A stretch of 44,593 nt of DNA from Saprospiraceae bacterium (lineage in GTDB: Bacteria > Bacteroidota > Bacteroidia > Chitinophagales > Saprospiraceae): positions 1 through 44,593 of the forward strand of contig JANQRV010000427.1 of assembly GCA_028284395.1 (NCBI GenBank), read 5' to 3'. The notes beneath the pieces are model-generated. The model was not told where the DNA came from. It saw only the letters and a list, made by a program, of their open reading frames with translations, and ran no database searches. A program made the position numbers and the translations under genes. Shown in pieces: positions 26,867-34,152 of this stretch (position 1 is its first letter; each line of letters opens with the position of its first letter).

Positions 26867-27661
26867 CTAATTTAATTCTCTAATAATTTGAGGGCAGAGT
26901 AATTCAGGATCCCACTCATAAACCCCTGTAGGGGGTTCCCACGTTGAAGAAATAGCTTTGTAATACGGTTGCCAATATCTGAGTTGCTGTTTTTCGACAA
27001 GACGAAGATAAGCTTCATTTGAATTGCCTATAAGACACCAAATCTCTCCAAAATAGTTTGAAAGCAAAAAATCAAAACCTAAAATTGCGTCCATTGGAGG
27101 ATGTGCTATTCTTGGAGGGTCCAAAATAAGCATGTTAGCATAATCACCATCCTCGAAATCCCAGACATGCCTTCCCCCGTGTTGAAAGTGATAGTCAGGA
27201 TGCGCTGCAGTAGGGGCGTTAGGGTTTGCATTATTGTGACTTGGTGTATCATACTTTAGATGTCTATCAAAGTGCCAACTTTGGGTATGTCTACCATTTT
27301 CATCTGTCAGAATGAAATCCATTGACAAAAGAACTAGTCTATCCTGCCTAAAGTCATCTTCTTCAAACTTACCGACAAGTTCTATGCTCAAGTAAAGATT
27401 TACCGACCTAACACTTCGGGGTCTAACATGACTTAAGTCTTCAACTTTTGGAATCAATAGATCTCTAATTCTATATCCCCATAAATCGTATTTTCCATAT
27501 GGTATCCATGAAGTACAATCTGTAATTGCCTTTTCTATTGGGCCCGGATCTGGGATGATGCTTTCAGAAACAAGTATATCCCTAAGTTCCATCAATTCAC
27601 GAGCTCTTTCAGATCGAAATACTCTAAACCTATTTTCACTCACTTGTAGAAATCTTATCAA
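26867..27661 (-). CDS. His-rich protein of unknown function in the GHKL/methyltransferase cassette
   Basis: 264 residues, no family recognised. The centre is strikingly rich in His and aromatic residues: QSWHFDRHLKYDTPSHNN, then AAHPDYHFQHGGRHVWDFED, which could form a metal-binding site. The flanks alternate beta and helix, without signal peptide or TM helix. The start at 27661 overlaps the end of the receiver gene by 26 bases and its stop is 3 bases before the methyltransferase start, so it is translationally embedded in the cassette and likely essential to it. Candidate roles are effector nuclease, hydrolase or specificity factor; the sequence alone does not decide. Confidence 0.7.
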   Translation of the reverse strand: MIRFLQVSENRFRVFRSERARELMELRDILVSESIIPDPGPIEKAITDCTSWIPYGKYDLWGYRIRDLLIPKVEDLSHVRPRSVRSVNLYLSIELVGKFEEDDFRQDRLVLLSMDFILTDENGRHTQSWHFDRHLKYDTPSHNNANPNAPTAAHPDYHFQHGGRHVWDFEDGDYANMLILDPPRIAHPPMDAILGFDFLLSNYFGEIWCLIGNSNEAYLRLVEKQQLRYWQPYYKAISSTWEPPTGVYEWDPELLCPQIIRELN

Positions 27662-28850
27662 TTAATTCTTCATAATCAGATTCAAATCTTTGCAGGTCAA
27701 TTGGGTGGACAAAGAAACCCAAATCAGGCAACTTACCATTTAATTTCGCATCAAGCATCGCTTTTTTTGATACATACTGTCTATCCAACCAGGGTTTAGG
27801 TTCTTTTCCTGATATGATGTACCCATTAATTGGATCTAGAGGCAATCTCAAAATTTCGCAGATGGTCCAGAACTTCGAACTGTATTCTGGGGCTATGGGG
27901 CTAGCAGGAATTAAACCATCAAAATTCAATTTAGACCTTAAGAACTCAACTCTTTTACTACTATTTAGTCTCAATAGTGACTTTGGGCTATCCTCAAGAT
28001 TTTGCCACCAATCCAAGACTTTCGTATTCCACCACAAACTCCAGTGGTCGGAAAAGATCCCATTGTAGGATGCGTCATCTGAAATCATTCTCTTCAAATC
28101 GGACCATTCTTTTTGATCAGAATTGTAGTGATCGATTCCTAACCTCGCAGCAAGAATATCTTCTCCAATTAGGCTGCCACTTGATAAAACAATCTGTCGG
28201 AGAATAAATCGGGCATATTCATGGGCCGGAATATTGTAGTAGGATAAGTCCAGCTCTTCTGCTTCAAAGTAGTGAATTATTCTGTTATCCAAAACATGTA
28301 AATCCTTATCTTGTAGGCCCAGCAGTTCAATTATGATTTTTGAAGTATCCTCATATTTAGCTCGGATTTCTTTAATCTTATGATATGCCTTTGCAATGGA
28401 AACCAATTCTCCAGCAATCCTATTACTATCGTCCACTATTTCGTTTTTAAAGTACCTTCTCTCAAACAAGTCGTGTCCAGTTTTGTCCTTATTATATGAT
28501 TTTTTCAGGTTGTCTTCTACTGAACAGATTACTATTGGGAACTCTCTGATGCCGCTATTGAGATGATCACTAGACTGGCCTTCAGTCGCTCTCGTTCTAA
28601 TTTCTTGAGCTAAAGAGAGTGCTCTATACTCAGCTCTTAGGCCTTCATTTTCCTGCTCATCTAGTCTAAAGTCTAATATTAATCCGTCAATTTTGAGTTG
28701 AGGGTCGCTCAGTAAAGTTATTTGCTCACCGAATGGTTTTGCATATCGAAACTCTACTTCCAGATCCAGATTAGTACCTGACAATACTTTCGCCAGGCTA
28801 GAGCTTTCCTTATCATCCAAATAAAGATATTTGATTTTCATTTTCATCAT
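27636..28850 (-). CDS. Receiver-domain protein (response-regulator-like) with unknown C-terminal domain
   Basis: 404 residues. Residues 1-140 are a receiver domain with all usual positions: acidic pair Asp12-Asp13 in YLYLDDKE, phospho-acceptor Asp60 in DGLILDFRL, Ser110 in IVICS, and Lys135 in RRYFKNEIV. The remaining 260 residues are helical and contain no DNA-binding motif I can see (for example the HWSLWWNTKVLDWWQNLEDS region). The ATG overlaps the TGA of the GHKL gene in an ATGA junction, so the two are translationally coupled, exactly as for kinase-regulator pairs. A phosphorelay from the GHKL protein to Asp60 is the natural reading; the output is unknown but lies in a restriction-like cassette, not a promoter-regulating setting. 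Confidence 0.78.
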   Translation of the reverse strand: MMKMKIKYLYLDDKESSSLAKVLSGTNLDLEVEFRYAKPFGEQITLLSDPQLKIDGLILDFRLDEQENEGLRAEYRALSLAQEIRTRATEGQSSDHLNSGIREFPIVICSVEDNLKKSYNKDKTGHDLFERRYFKNEIVDDSNRIAGELVSIAKAYHKIKEIRAKYEDTSKIIIELLGLQDKDLHVLDNRIIHYFEAEELDLSYYNIPAHEYARFILRQIVLSSGSLIGEDILAARLGIDHYNSDQKEWSDLKRMISDDASYNGIFSDHWSLWWNTKVLDWWQNLEDSPKSLLRLNSSKRVEFLRSKLNFDGLIPASPIAPEYSSKFWTICEILRLPLDPINGYIISGKEPKPWLDRQYVSKKAMLDAKLNGKLPDLGFFVHPIDLQRFESDYEELIDKISTSE

Positions 28851-31201
28851 TTTTTCAGGTCTTCTCTTTTAGCCTTGGGTATTTCTATTCTGAAGCATGT
28901 GGAATATCCTGATAAAGGCCTATCAAGATAAATCTTCCCTTGGTATGAAGAAACGATGTCCTTAATGATTTTTAATCCTAAACCTGTACCGGTAAGCTCT
29001 TCTTCCACTGAAGCAAAATGCCCGGCAGGAGAAGAGGTCGTAAAAAAAGCATCAAACACTCGATTCTCTATAGATTCATCAATTCCATCACCGTTATCCA
29101 GAAATTCAAGAAAGACAGAATTCCCTGATTTCCCTGCTCTGATCAATATCTTTCCTTTTACTTTGGCTCGGTAAATGGCTTTCTGAGAATTAGTATAGAG
29201 GTTCAGAAGAATTGAAGTCCACTCTGAATTATGCATTGGAGTCGTTAGAAGATATTCGCTTTCGATCTCAGGTGTCAAGATTTCAGTTCCTCTCCTAGAT
29301 GAATCAGCAGTTATCACTTTCAAAAATTCTTCAATCACTACTCCTAAATTTTGGACAGAAAGTTCTCGGGTTACATTTTCCGAAACCGAACGATCAAAAT
29401 AAGCAGCAAAATCTCGCAACACTTTGATTGCTCGTTCCAAATCTTTGCTTTGATCAAGGGCATCTTTATTATTAGTAATCTTGCCAACCAATAATTTTAG
29501 AGCTGCGTGCGCATCGACTAAATTATGCCTCACTTCATGCGTAAAAATTCCAATGCTAAGACCCAGACTAGAGAGAACTCTTAACATCCCGATTTCCTCC
29601 AACACCTGTGAATCTAATTCTCTTTGCTCTTCGCTTACTTTCCTTAATTCAGAGGCGAATTCATCTAGGATTTCAGATGTCTTTTCTCTGTTATCCATTA
29701 TATTCTCCAGAACCTCTTTTTGCGTTCTCCCACTAAATCTGTCAATCTGATTTTGCTCTTTAATAATCCTTGCCTCTTTACTCAATTCTTCAGCAATGGA
29801 TGAAACTCTCTTACTGGGTCTGTCAAATTTTTTTTCCCAATCTTTTTGGCCGGTTCTTTGTTTTACACCTCTTTCAGCGGCTACTCGTATCACTGAAGCA
29901 ATCAATGCCCTATATATAAAATCTTGTAATTCAGAAAGAGTATGGCTTGACAATAAGTATTCCCTACTAGAGGTTTCCTCCAGTTCTATACCCTCGTAAT
30001 CGGTTATTTCAGCAAATCCAAAAAAGTTTTGATTTGGGTGTCTTGCTAATACAATCCTTCTCCTTTCTGATTCATCCAGCCTAAGCCAATCATCATAGGG
30101 CTCTCCATATGGCAATACACGAAAACCATTTCTATAAAGCCTGATTCCGCCTCTTTCCTGGGAAAGCCTTTGAATATTCCTTAATTGATTTCGAGGTATA
30201 AATTCCACAGAATACAGGAAATAGTGAGCCTTAAAAGAAGCATTTTTTAAATACCAGAAACGGGAAATTGGATCCTCCTTATCCTTTCCAAGGGGGTGCA
30301 CTTCATCGATTCCCAATTTTTCACTTTGAATTGAATACATTCCATTTCCATCTTTATCAACATGCCCCTCAATTTCTGCTACTGCATAGTCTAGAATCAT
30401 TTTGTTTTTATCAGCAATCAATTTTTGCTTGCCATCTACTATGTTGTAGAAGACAGCAGTAAACCCGGGGTCATTGACCTTTTTACTTCTTGAATCAACC
30501 TCCTTTTTTCGCACCTCCGATAGAGGTATAGGTTGGATCAATTCAGTAATGTAACGATAATTTCTTTTTATAGTAGCCTCAGTCCATTTATCTCTTAGGT
30601 TTTCAATCACTAATGAAGTTCCTATTTTTTCTACAAAATTATCTTCTTCAATCTTGTTGGTTATAGAAAAAAGATCGGTATCATTCTCATATTTCTCCCA
30701 GTTTATAAGGACTTTTACTCCCACCTCGCCTTTCTTTTTTGAAATTATTGTCAGCTTAGTACCCAGTCTTTGTGTCGCAAATCGGCCTATGCCCTTTCTA
30801 CCCGCTCGCGGTCTCTGAAAGATTGGGGAAAAGGGCTCATGAATTTTCCCCGTGGAAGATATCTTCATAAACCCATTTATTAATTCTTCCCTATTCATTC
30901 CATGGCCATCATCGATTATTCTTAGAGCCCCTCCTTGAGTTTCAGCGTTTTCAAATATCAGTTCAACTCTAGTAGCATCCGCATCATATGCATTTTTTAC
31001 TAATTCTGAGACTGCTGTTTCTTGTCTTGCAACTAGTTCTCTTCCCAGTCTATGAATAACACCTCCATCAACACTAAATCTGATGTTTAAAGGATCAAAT
31101 GCGATCAGTTTAGATGATAGCATTTGTATTTTGTCATAATTGTAAGGATCCTTCACCAAGACTTCCTCTAGCTTCCTCCTAATATCTTCCTCGTTAGCCA
31201 T
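28847..31201 (-). CDS. Dual-GHKL protein: MORC/Hsp90-like ATPase fused to a histidine kinase
   Basis: 784 residues with two GHKL ATPase modules. N-terminal: ELVKNAYDADATRVEL (Asn70), IIDDGHGMN (97-103), GRKGIGRFAT (134-143), the Hsp90/MutL/MORC-type order. Residues 150-430 resemble the following S5-like transducer, with GGIRLYRNGFRVLPYG. After a coiled coil (460-535), a histidine-kinase core follows: SIGIFTHEVRHNLVDA with candidate phospho-His555, N-box LLNLYTNSQKAI (Asn671), G1 LDNGDGID, G2 GTGLGLKII. No TM helix or PAS domain is seen, so signals must be intracellular. It is translationally coupled to the receiver gene. The clamp-like N-terminus could close on DNA and drive kinase output; this is inference. 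Confidence 0.82.
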   Translation of the reverse strand: MANEEDIRRKLEEVLVKDPYNYDKIQMLSSKLIAFDPLNIRFSVDGGVIHRLGRELVARQETAVSELVKNAYDADATRVELIFENAETQGGALRIIDDGHGMNREELINGFMKISSTGKIHEPFSPIFQRPRAGRKGIGRFATQRLGTKLTIISKKKGEVGVKVLINWEKYENDTDLFSITNKIEEDNFVEKIGTSLVIENLRDKWTEATIKRNYRYITELIQPIPLSEVRKKEVDSRSKKVNDPGFTAVFYNIVDGKQKLIADKNKMILDYAVAEIEGHVDKDGNGMYSIQSEKLGIDEVHPLGKDKEDPISRFWYLKNASFKAHYFLYSVEFIPRNQLRNIQRLSQERGGIRLYRNGFRVLPYGEPYDDWLRLDESERRRIVLARHPNQNFFGFAEITDYEGIELEETSSREYLLSSHTLSELQDFIYRALIASVIRVAAERGVKQRTGQKDWEKKFDRPSKRVSSIAEELSKEARIIKEQNQIDRFSGRTQKEVLENIMDNREKTSEILDEFASELRKVSEEQRELDSQVLEEIGMLRVLSSLGLSIGIFTHEVRHNLVDAHAALKLLVGKITNNKDALDQSKDLERAIKVLRDFAAYFDRSVSENVTRELSVQNLGVVIEEFLKVITADSSRRGTEILTPEIESEYLLTTPMHNSEWTSILLNLYTNSQKAIYRAKVKGKILIRAGKSGNSVFLEFLDNGDGIDESIENRVFDAFFTTSSPAGHFASVEEELTGTGLGLKIIKDIVSSYQGKIYLDRPLSGYSTCFRIEIPKAKREDLKK

Positions 31202-31477
31202 AAATTCAATAATTTGTTAATATTACTGAGAATTTACTTTAGAATATATTCTACTATTTGACTTCGACGTACGCCTTTTTGTGCAATATTTTGTTTTGCG
31301 GCAACTGTCTTGGCAACAAATTTAAAACAAAACTCAAGATCTTTGGGTTAGTTTAGGCTTAACTTCGATTTGCGAGGTCTTTCTTCTCTACTTTGACTTT
31401 CTTGGGATTTGCAAGCAACAGAAAATGTAAATCATTTAAATACTAGTTTTAACAGAAGCAATTCCTATACGTCAGAC

Positions 31478-32008
31478 TTAAATTTTCTGGCCATTTTGAA
31501 ACCAAGTTAAACTATAATCTGGCTTCTCTCCGACATCTATCAAAATAAAGACCCTGTATTTGTAAAATAGCAAATTTCCGTACTTGCCTGAAGTATATCG
31601 CTTTAGTTTCCCTTCATTATATCGCCTTTCTTTTTGACAGCAGTTTTTGCTCTTTTTCACCTCTATTGCAAGTAGATTATCTTCGGAGTTTCCTCTATGA
31701 TGAATTATTATGTCTGGCAAGACTTCTCCAATAACTGTTTCCTCTTGTGAACTGTTATCTTCAATTTTTCCAATTTCCACTATCCTTCGCCTATCAGCCA
31801 AAATATATTTTCTGTTCTTGCCCGTATTCACAAACTGGTTATACTTACAATCAACATCGTAGCTGGCGAGGAAGGCTTGATATCGATAAATACCCAAACG
31901 ATGGGAAATACTGCGTTCGGAGAGGTTTTCCGTTAATAGATAGCTATCGTCCAATAATAATCTGTCCATCGAACGAGTTAGTTTTTTCCTTATTTTTAAT
32001 GGCGTCAT
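31478..32008 (-). CDS. PD-(D/E)XK nuclease-like protein
   Basis: 176 residues. The catalytic core reads VLPDIIIHHRG then NLLAIEVKKSKN: Asp99, Glu116 and Lys118 match the PD-(D/E)XK restriction-nuclease signature. The N-terminal half is helical with a segment typical of small restriction-like proteins (ISHRLGIYRYQAFLASYDVDCKYNQ). It is on the same strand as, and 276 bases upstream of, the GHKL gene, so it may be the nuclease arm of that cassette; the gap, with possible promoter sequence, leaves independence possible. No other endonuclease is evident in the cassette. Confidence 0.75.
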   Translation of the reverse strand: MTPLKIRKKLTRSMDRLLLDDSYLLTENLSERSISHRLGIYRYQAFLASYDVDCKYNQFVNTGKNRKYILADRRRIVEIGKIEDNSSQEETVIGEVLPDIIIHHRGNSEDNLLAIEVKKSKNCCQKERRYNEGKLKRYTSGKYGNLLFYKYRVFILIDVGEKPDYSLTWFQNGQKI

Positions 32009-32123
32009 TTTTTTAAAAGAGCATATGGGCGCTAAAGTATTTACTTTGAAAGAACCTGTATCAATTTGTTAATCTAGAATCAACCGCCAAAAAAACATGC
32101 ACATATTATGAAGATGTACTTGC

Positions 32124-33386
32124 CTAGTTTTTTAACCTAAGAAGTTCCATCGCACTCAATACCTTCTCATCATCCGCCCTGCCCGCATAATTATCAATCG
32201 TACTAAAATTCTCATGGTCTAATAGGTGACTAACCGTATTCCTATCCGCCCCCTCATTCAAAGCCAGAGTAGCACTACTATACCTGGCAGAGTAGTAAGT
32301 GAAATATCCTTCAATCCCAATCCTATCACAAATCTTCTTCGCAGTTTTCCTGATGTGCCCAGCATAATTTTGAATTCTATTGGCTTTGGAAAGCGCATCC
32401 TTATCATAACCATTCGTCAAAATCGGAAATATGTATTGACGATTATCGGTTGATTGTCTGTCAATAATCGTCTGAGCTTCGGGAAGAATTGGCTTCCCTC
32501 TTTTCAACCCAATTCCCGTCTTGGATCTTTCATAAAACCAACGGCCATTCTTAATATGCGAATGCCTCATTTCTGAAATGTCAGTTAGATTGACTCCAAA
32601 CATATAAAAACTGAACCACCATACATCCAGGTATTCTTGCTCTTTTGCAGTTCGAGGCTCATAGGTTCTAAGGAGGAGCAATTGTTGTTTGGTGAGATCC
32701 TTAATCCTACCCAGATTAACTTTGGCAATCTTCAGTTTTTTCAGTTTGGATATATCATACCCATAGGGGTTGGTATAGGGGTTCTTGAATGGATTATTCC
32801 TGTAATCGGCAATCTTCTTTTGTACAGCTTTGTTGTAGAGGGCTCTGAGATGAGACATATAATTCAGGCATCTAATACCTCTAGAGGTATGGTAATCCTC
32901 AAATTCATCCAACCAATCTTGGGTAAACTTTTCGAATAAAAGATCATTAGGAGAGATTTTCCGAATCGCGCTGGCCAACACTTTGTATTCATTGGAAGAA
33001 TTGGCCTTTCCTTTCCTAAGAAAATCATCGCGGACCATCAATGCAAATTCGGCGACACCAATCTTTTCGGCGGGTTTGTCTTCCAATAATTCCAGAAACT
33101 TTTTGTAATTGAAAGGCTTCCCATCGAAGTGCTTATTAAAAACTTTTCTCGCTTTTTCCTCGATTTCTTCCAATTCTTTGTTCTTCTCCCGCCTACCATG
33201 AACCCCTTTCTTGAATTCATGACTATCAAAATCCCAGTGATCAATGCTGGCAAAAATGCCCAGGCGTTTGCGCCTTACTTTTCTGTTCCAGGTAATTTGT
33301 AAAACGAGTGGGTACTTTCCGTCCCTTCTTTTGACCGAGTCAGTTTTGTGCATTCTGACAAACAAAGTGACAAACATATCAGACAT
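32124..33386 (-). CDS. Tyrosine recombinase (integrase) of the element
   Basis: 420 residues. N-terminal beta-type arm-binding domain typical of Bacteroidota integrases (KYPLVLQITWNRKVRRKRLG), SAM-like core-binding domain at about 105-205, then the catalytic domain with Arg368 in SARYSSATLA, His391 in LLDHENFST and nucleophile Tyr400 in IDNYAG; RSKTG supplies the Lys. The usual first catalytic Arg is not evident: the equivalent segment reads FYMFGVNLTDISEM. Some relatives also vary here. The gene ends the element, reads inward from attR, and its start codon lies among GTGACAAAC repeats, which suggests self-repression by arm binding. An in-frame ATG at 33377 is an alternative start. Confidence 0.9.
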   Translation of the reverse strand: MSDMFVTLFVRMHKTDSVKRRDGKYPLVLQITWNRKVRRKRLGIFASIDHWDFDSHEFKKGVHGRREKNKELEEIEEKARKVFNKHFDGKPFNYKKFLELLEDKPAEKIGVAEFALMVRDDFLRKGKANSSNEYKVLASAIRKISPNDLLFEKFTQDWLDEFEDYHTSRGIRCLNYMSHLRALYNKAVQKKIADYRNNPFKNPYTNPYGYDISKLKKLKIAKVNLGRIKDLTKQQLLLLRTYEPRTAKEQEYLDVWWFSFYMFGVNLTDISEMRHSHIKNGRWFYERSKTGIGLKRGKPILPEAQTIIDRQSTDNRQYIFPILTNGYDKDALSKANRIQNYAGHIRKTAKKICDRIGIEGYFTYYSARYSSATLALNEGADRNTVSHLLDHENFSTIDNYAGRADDEKVLSAMELLRLKN

Positions 33387-33395
33387 GTGACAAAC
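33355..33395 (+). repeat. Right arm-type integrase site candidates (GTGACAAAC repeats)
   Basis: GTGACAAAC at 33367-33375 and 33387-33395, and the variant CTGACAAAC at 33355-33363, in the same orientation as the left-end set (4649-4680). They overlap the integrase start codon and lie 75-115 bp inside attR, mirroring the left end. Confidence 0.65.
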
Positions 33396-33469
33396 AAATT
33401 AGTGAATAAATAATTCATAATTCGTTTGTTATCATATGCTTGACACATAAAAAATCAAGTATAAAACTC

Positions 33470-33512
33470 TTCATAATCCTGAGGTCGGGAGTTCAAGTCT
33501 CCCCCACGCTAC
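33470..33512 (+). repeat. attR: right copy of 43-bp direct repeat (orphan tRNA 3' half)
   Basis: Identical to 4523-4565. There is no 5' half upstream, so it is not a functional tRNA; it is the original chromosomal 3' end displaced by integration. Confidence 0.95.
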
Positions 33513-33530
33513 TCTCAAAATCAACAAATT

Positions 33531-33557
33531 AAGCCGGATCTTCTCTTCGGCTTTTTT
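33531..33557 (+). terminator. Original chromosomal terminator of the tRNA
   Basis: AAGCCGGA pairs with TTCGGCTT (one G-T) around a 7-base loop, followed by TTTTTT. It stands 19 bases after attR and must have terminated the tRNA before the element inserted. Confidence 0.75.
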
Positions 33558-33587
33558 CTTTGCTAAAACATTTTCGGGCTTAATTTG

Positions 33588-34061
33588 ATGCTAATTGGCC
33601 ACGGCGAATGGGTTGAACTCGAAGGCCTCAGCATCGATGACATCCAAGACCGTATCAACGAAATCCTGGCCACCAGCCCCATAGCCAAAAAATACGGTGA
33701 ACCTTATCAAGAGTGGGCGGTGCACGATTTTGAGCTTGGCGGTATTCAAATATCTGAATATGAAGCCCTTGAAACCGTTGTCAGCATTGTTGAGGCCCTA
33801 ACAGAACACGGAGAAGCGTTCGCACATTACTACAACGATGTCGATGATCTCGAAACTGCCACATCCTGTTTTGAAGATGCCTACCAGGGCGAATATGAAT
33901 CAATGCTAGATTATGCCACTGAAACCTTTGATGAGCTTTACGCCCATGGCATACCCGAAAGTCTTCGCCGTTACATTGATTATGATGCTTTCGCTCGTGA
34001 TCTTGAAGCTGAAGGCTATTTTATATTGCTGACAGTCATGTATTCAGGCCCTTATAATTAG
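33588..34061 (+). CDS. Antirestriction protein ArdA family, N-terminally shortened
   Basis: 157 residues resembling ArdA, the acidic DNA mimic that blocks type I restriction enzymes: GEWVELEGLSIDDIQDRI, EWAVHDFELGG, YQGEYESMLDYATETF, then RYIDYDAFARDLEAEGYF at the C-terminus. It is strongly acidic. Family members usually begin with about 15-20 further residues ending in a G-x-L-H-G segment; here the frame begins just before IGHGEWVEL and a stop lies upstream at 33564, so the N-terminus is truncated. It lies immediately outside attR, suggesting a remnant of an earlier element at the same tRNA site, possibly disrupted at its start. Function is therefore uncertain. Confidence 0.75.
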   Translation: MLIGHGEWVELEGLSIDDIQDRINEILATSPIAKKYGEPYQEWAVHDFELGGIQISEYEALETVVSIVEALTEHGEAFAHYYNDVDDLETATSCFEDAYQGEYESMLDYATETFDELYAHGIPESLRRYIDYDAFARDLEAEGYFILLTVMYSGPYN

Positions 34062-34152
34062 GGCCTCTGCCCTTTTTCTTTTAATTTTTTACCATGAAAA
34101 AGTATACCGTACTATCGGTTTTTCATAGTAGATATCGCTCCTTGAAGTTTTA

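Larger units (their letters stand above)
4523..33512. mobile_element. Integrated plasmid-like element of about 29 kb in the tRNA gene
   Basis: The boundaries are a perfect 43-bp direct repeat (4523-4565 and 33470-33512) that reproduces the tRNA 3' half, so one period, and the predicted excised circle, is 28,947 bp. The right end carries a tyrosine integrase (32124-33386) reading inward. Both ends hold clusters of GTGACAAAC-like 9-mers about 75-115 bp inside the repeats. The interior has plasmid hallmarks (iterons, Rep initiator, coupling ATPase, replication-relaxation protein) plus AT-rich defence-like cargo. No type IV secretion channel genes and no classical relaxase are visible, so it would be mobilisable or integrative-plasmid-like rather than fully self-transmissible. 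Reading is based on seen repeats and gene content; excision itself is inferred. Confidence 0.9.

Noticed and set aside
4896..33469. CRISPR array or insertion sequence inside the element
   Set aside because: No regularly spaced repeat-spacer pattern other than the 21-bp iterons, and no transposase motif or terminal inverted repeats of IS type were seen.
33470..33512. Possible second tRNA gene
   Set aside because: Only the 3' half is present; there is no acceptor 5' strand, D arm or full anticodon arm upstream, so it is attR and not a gene.
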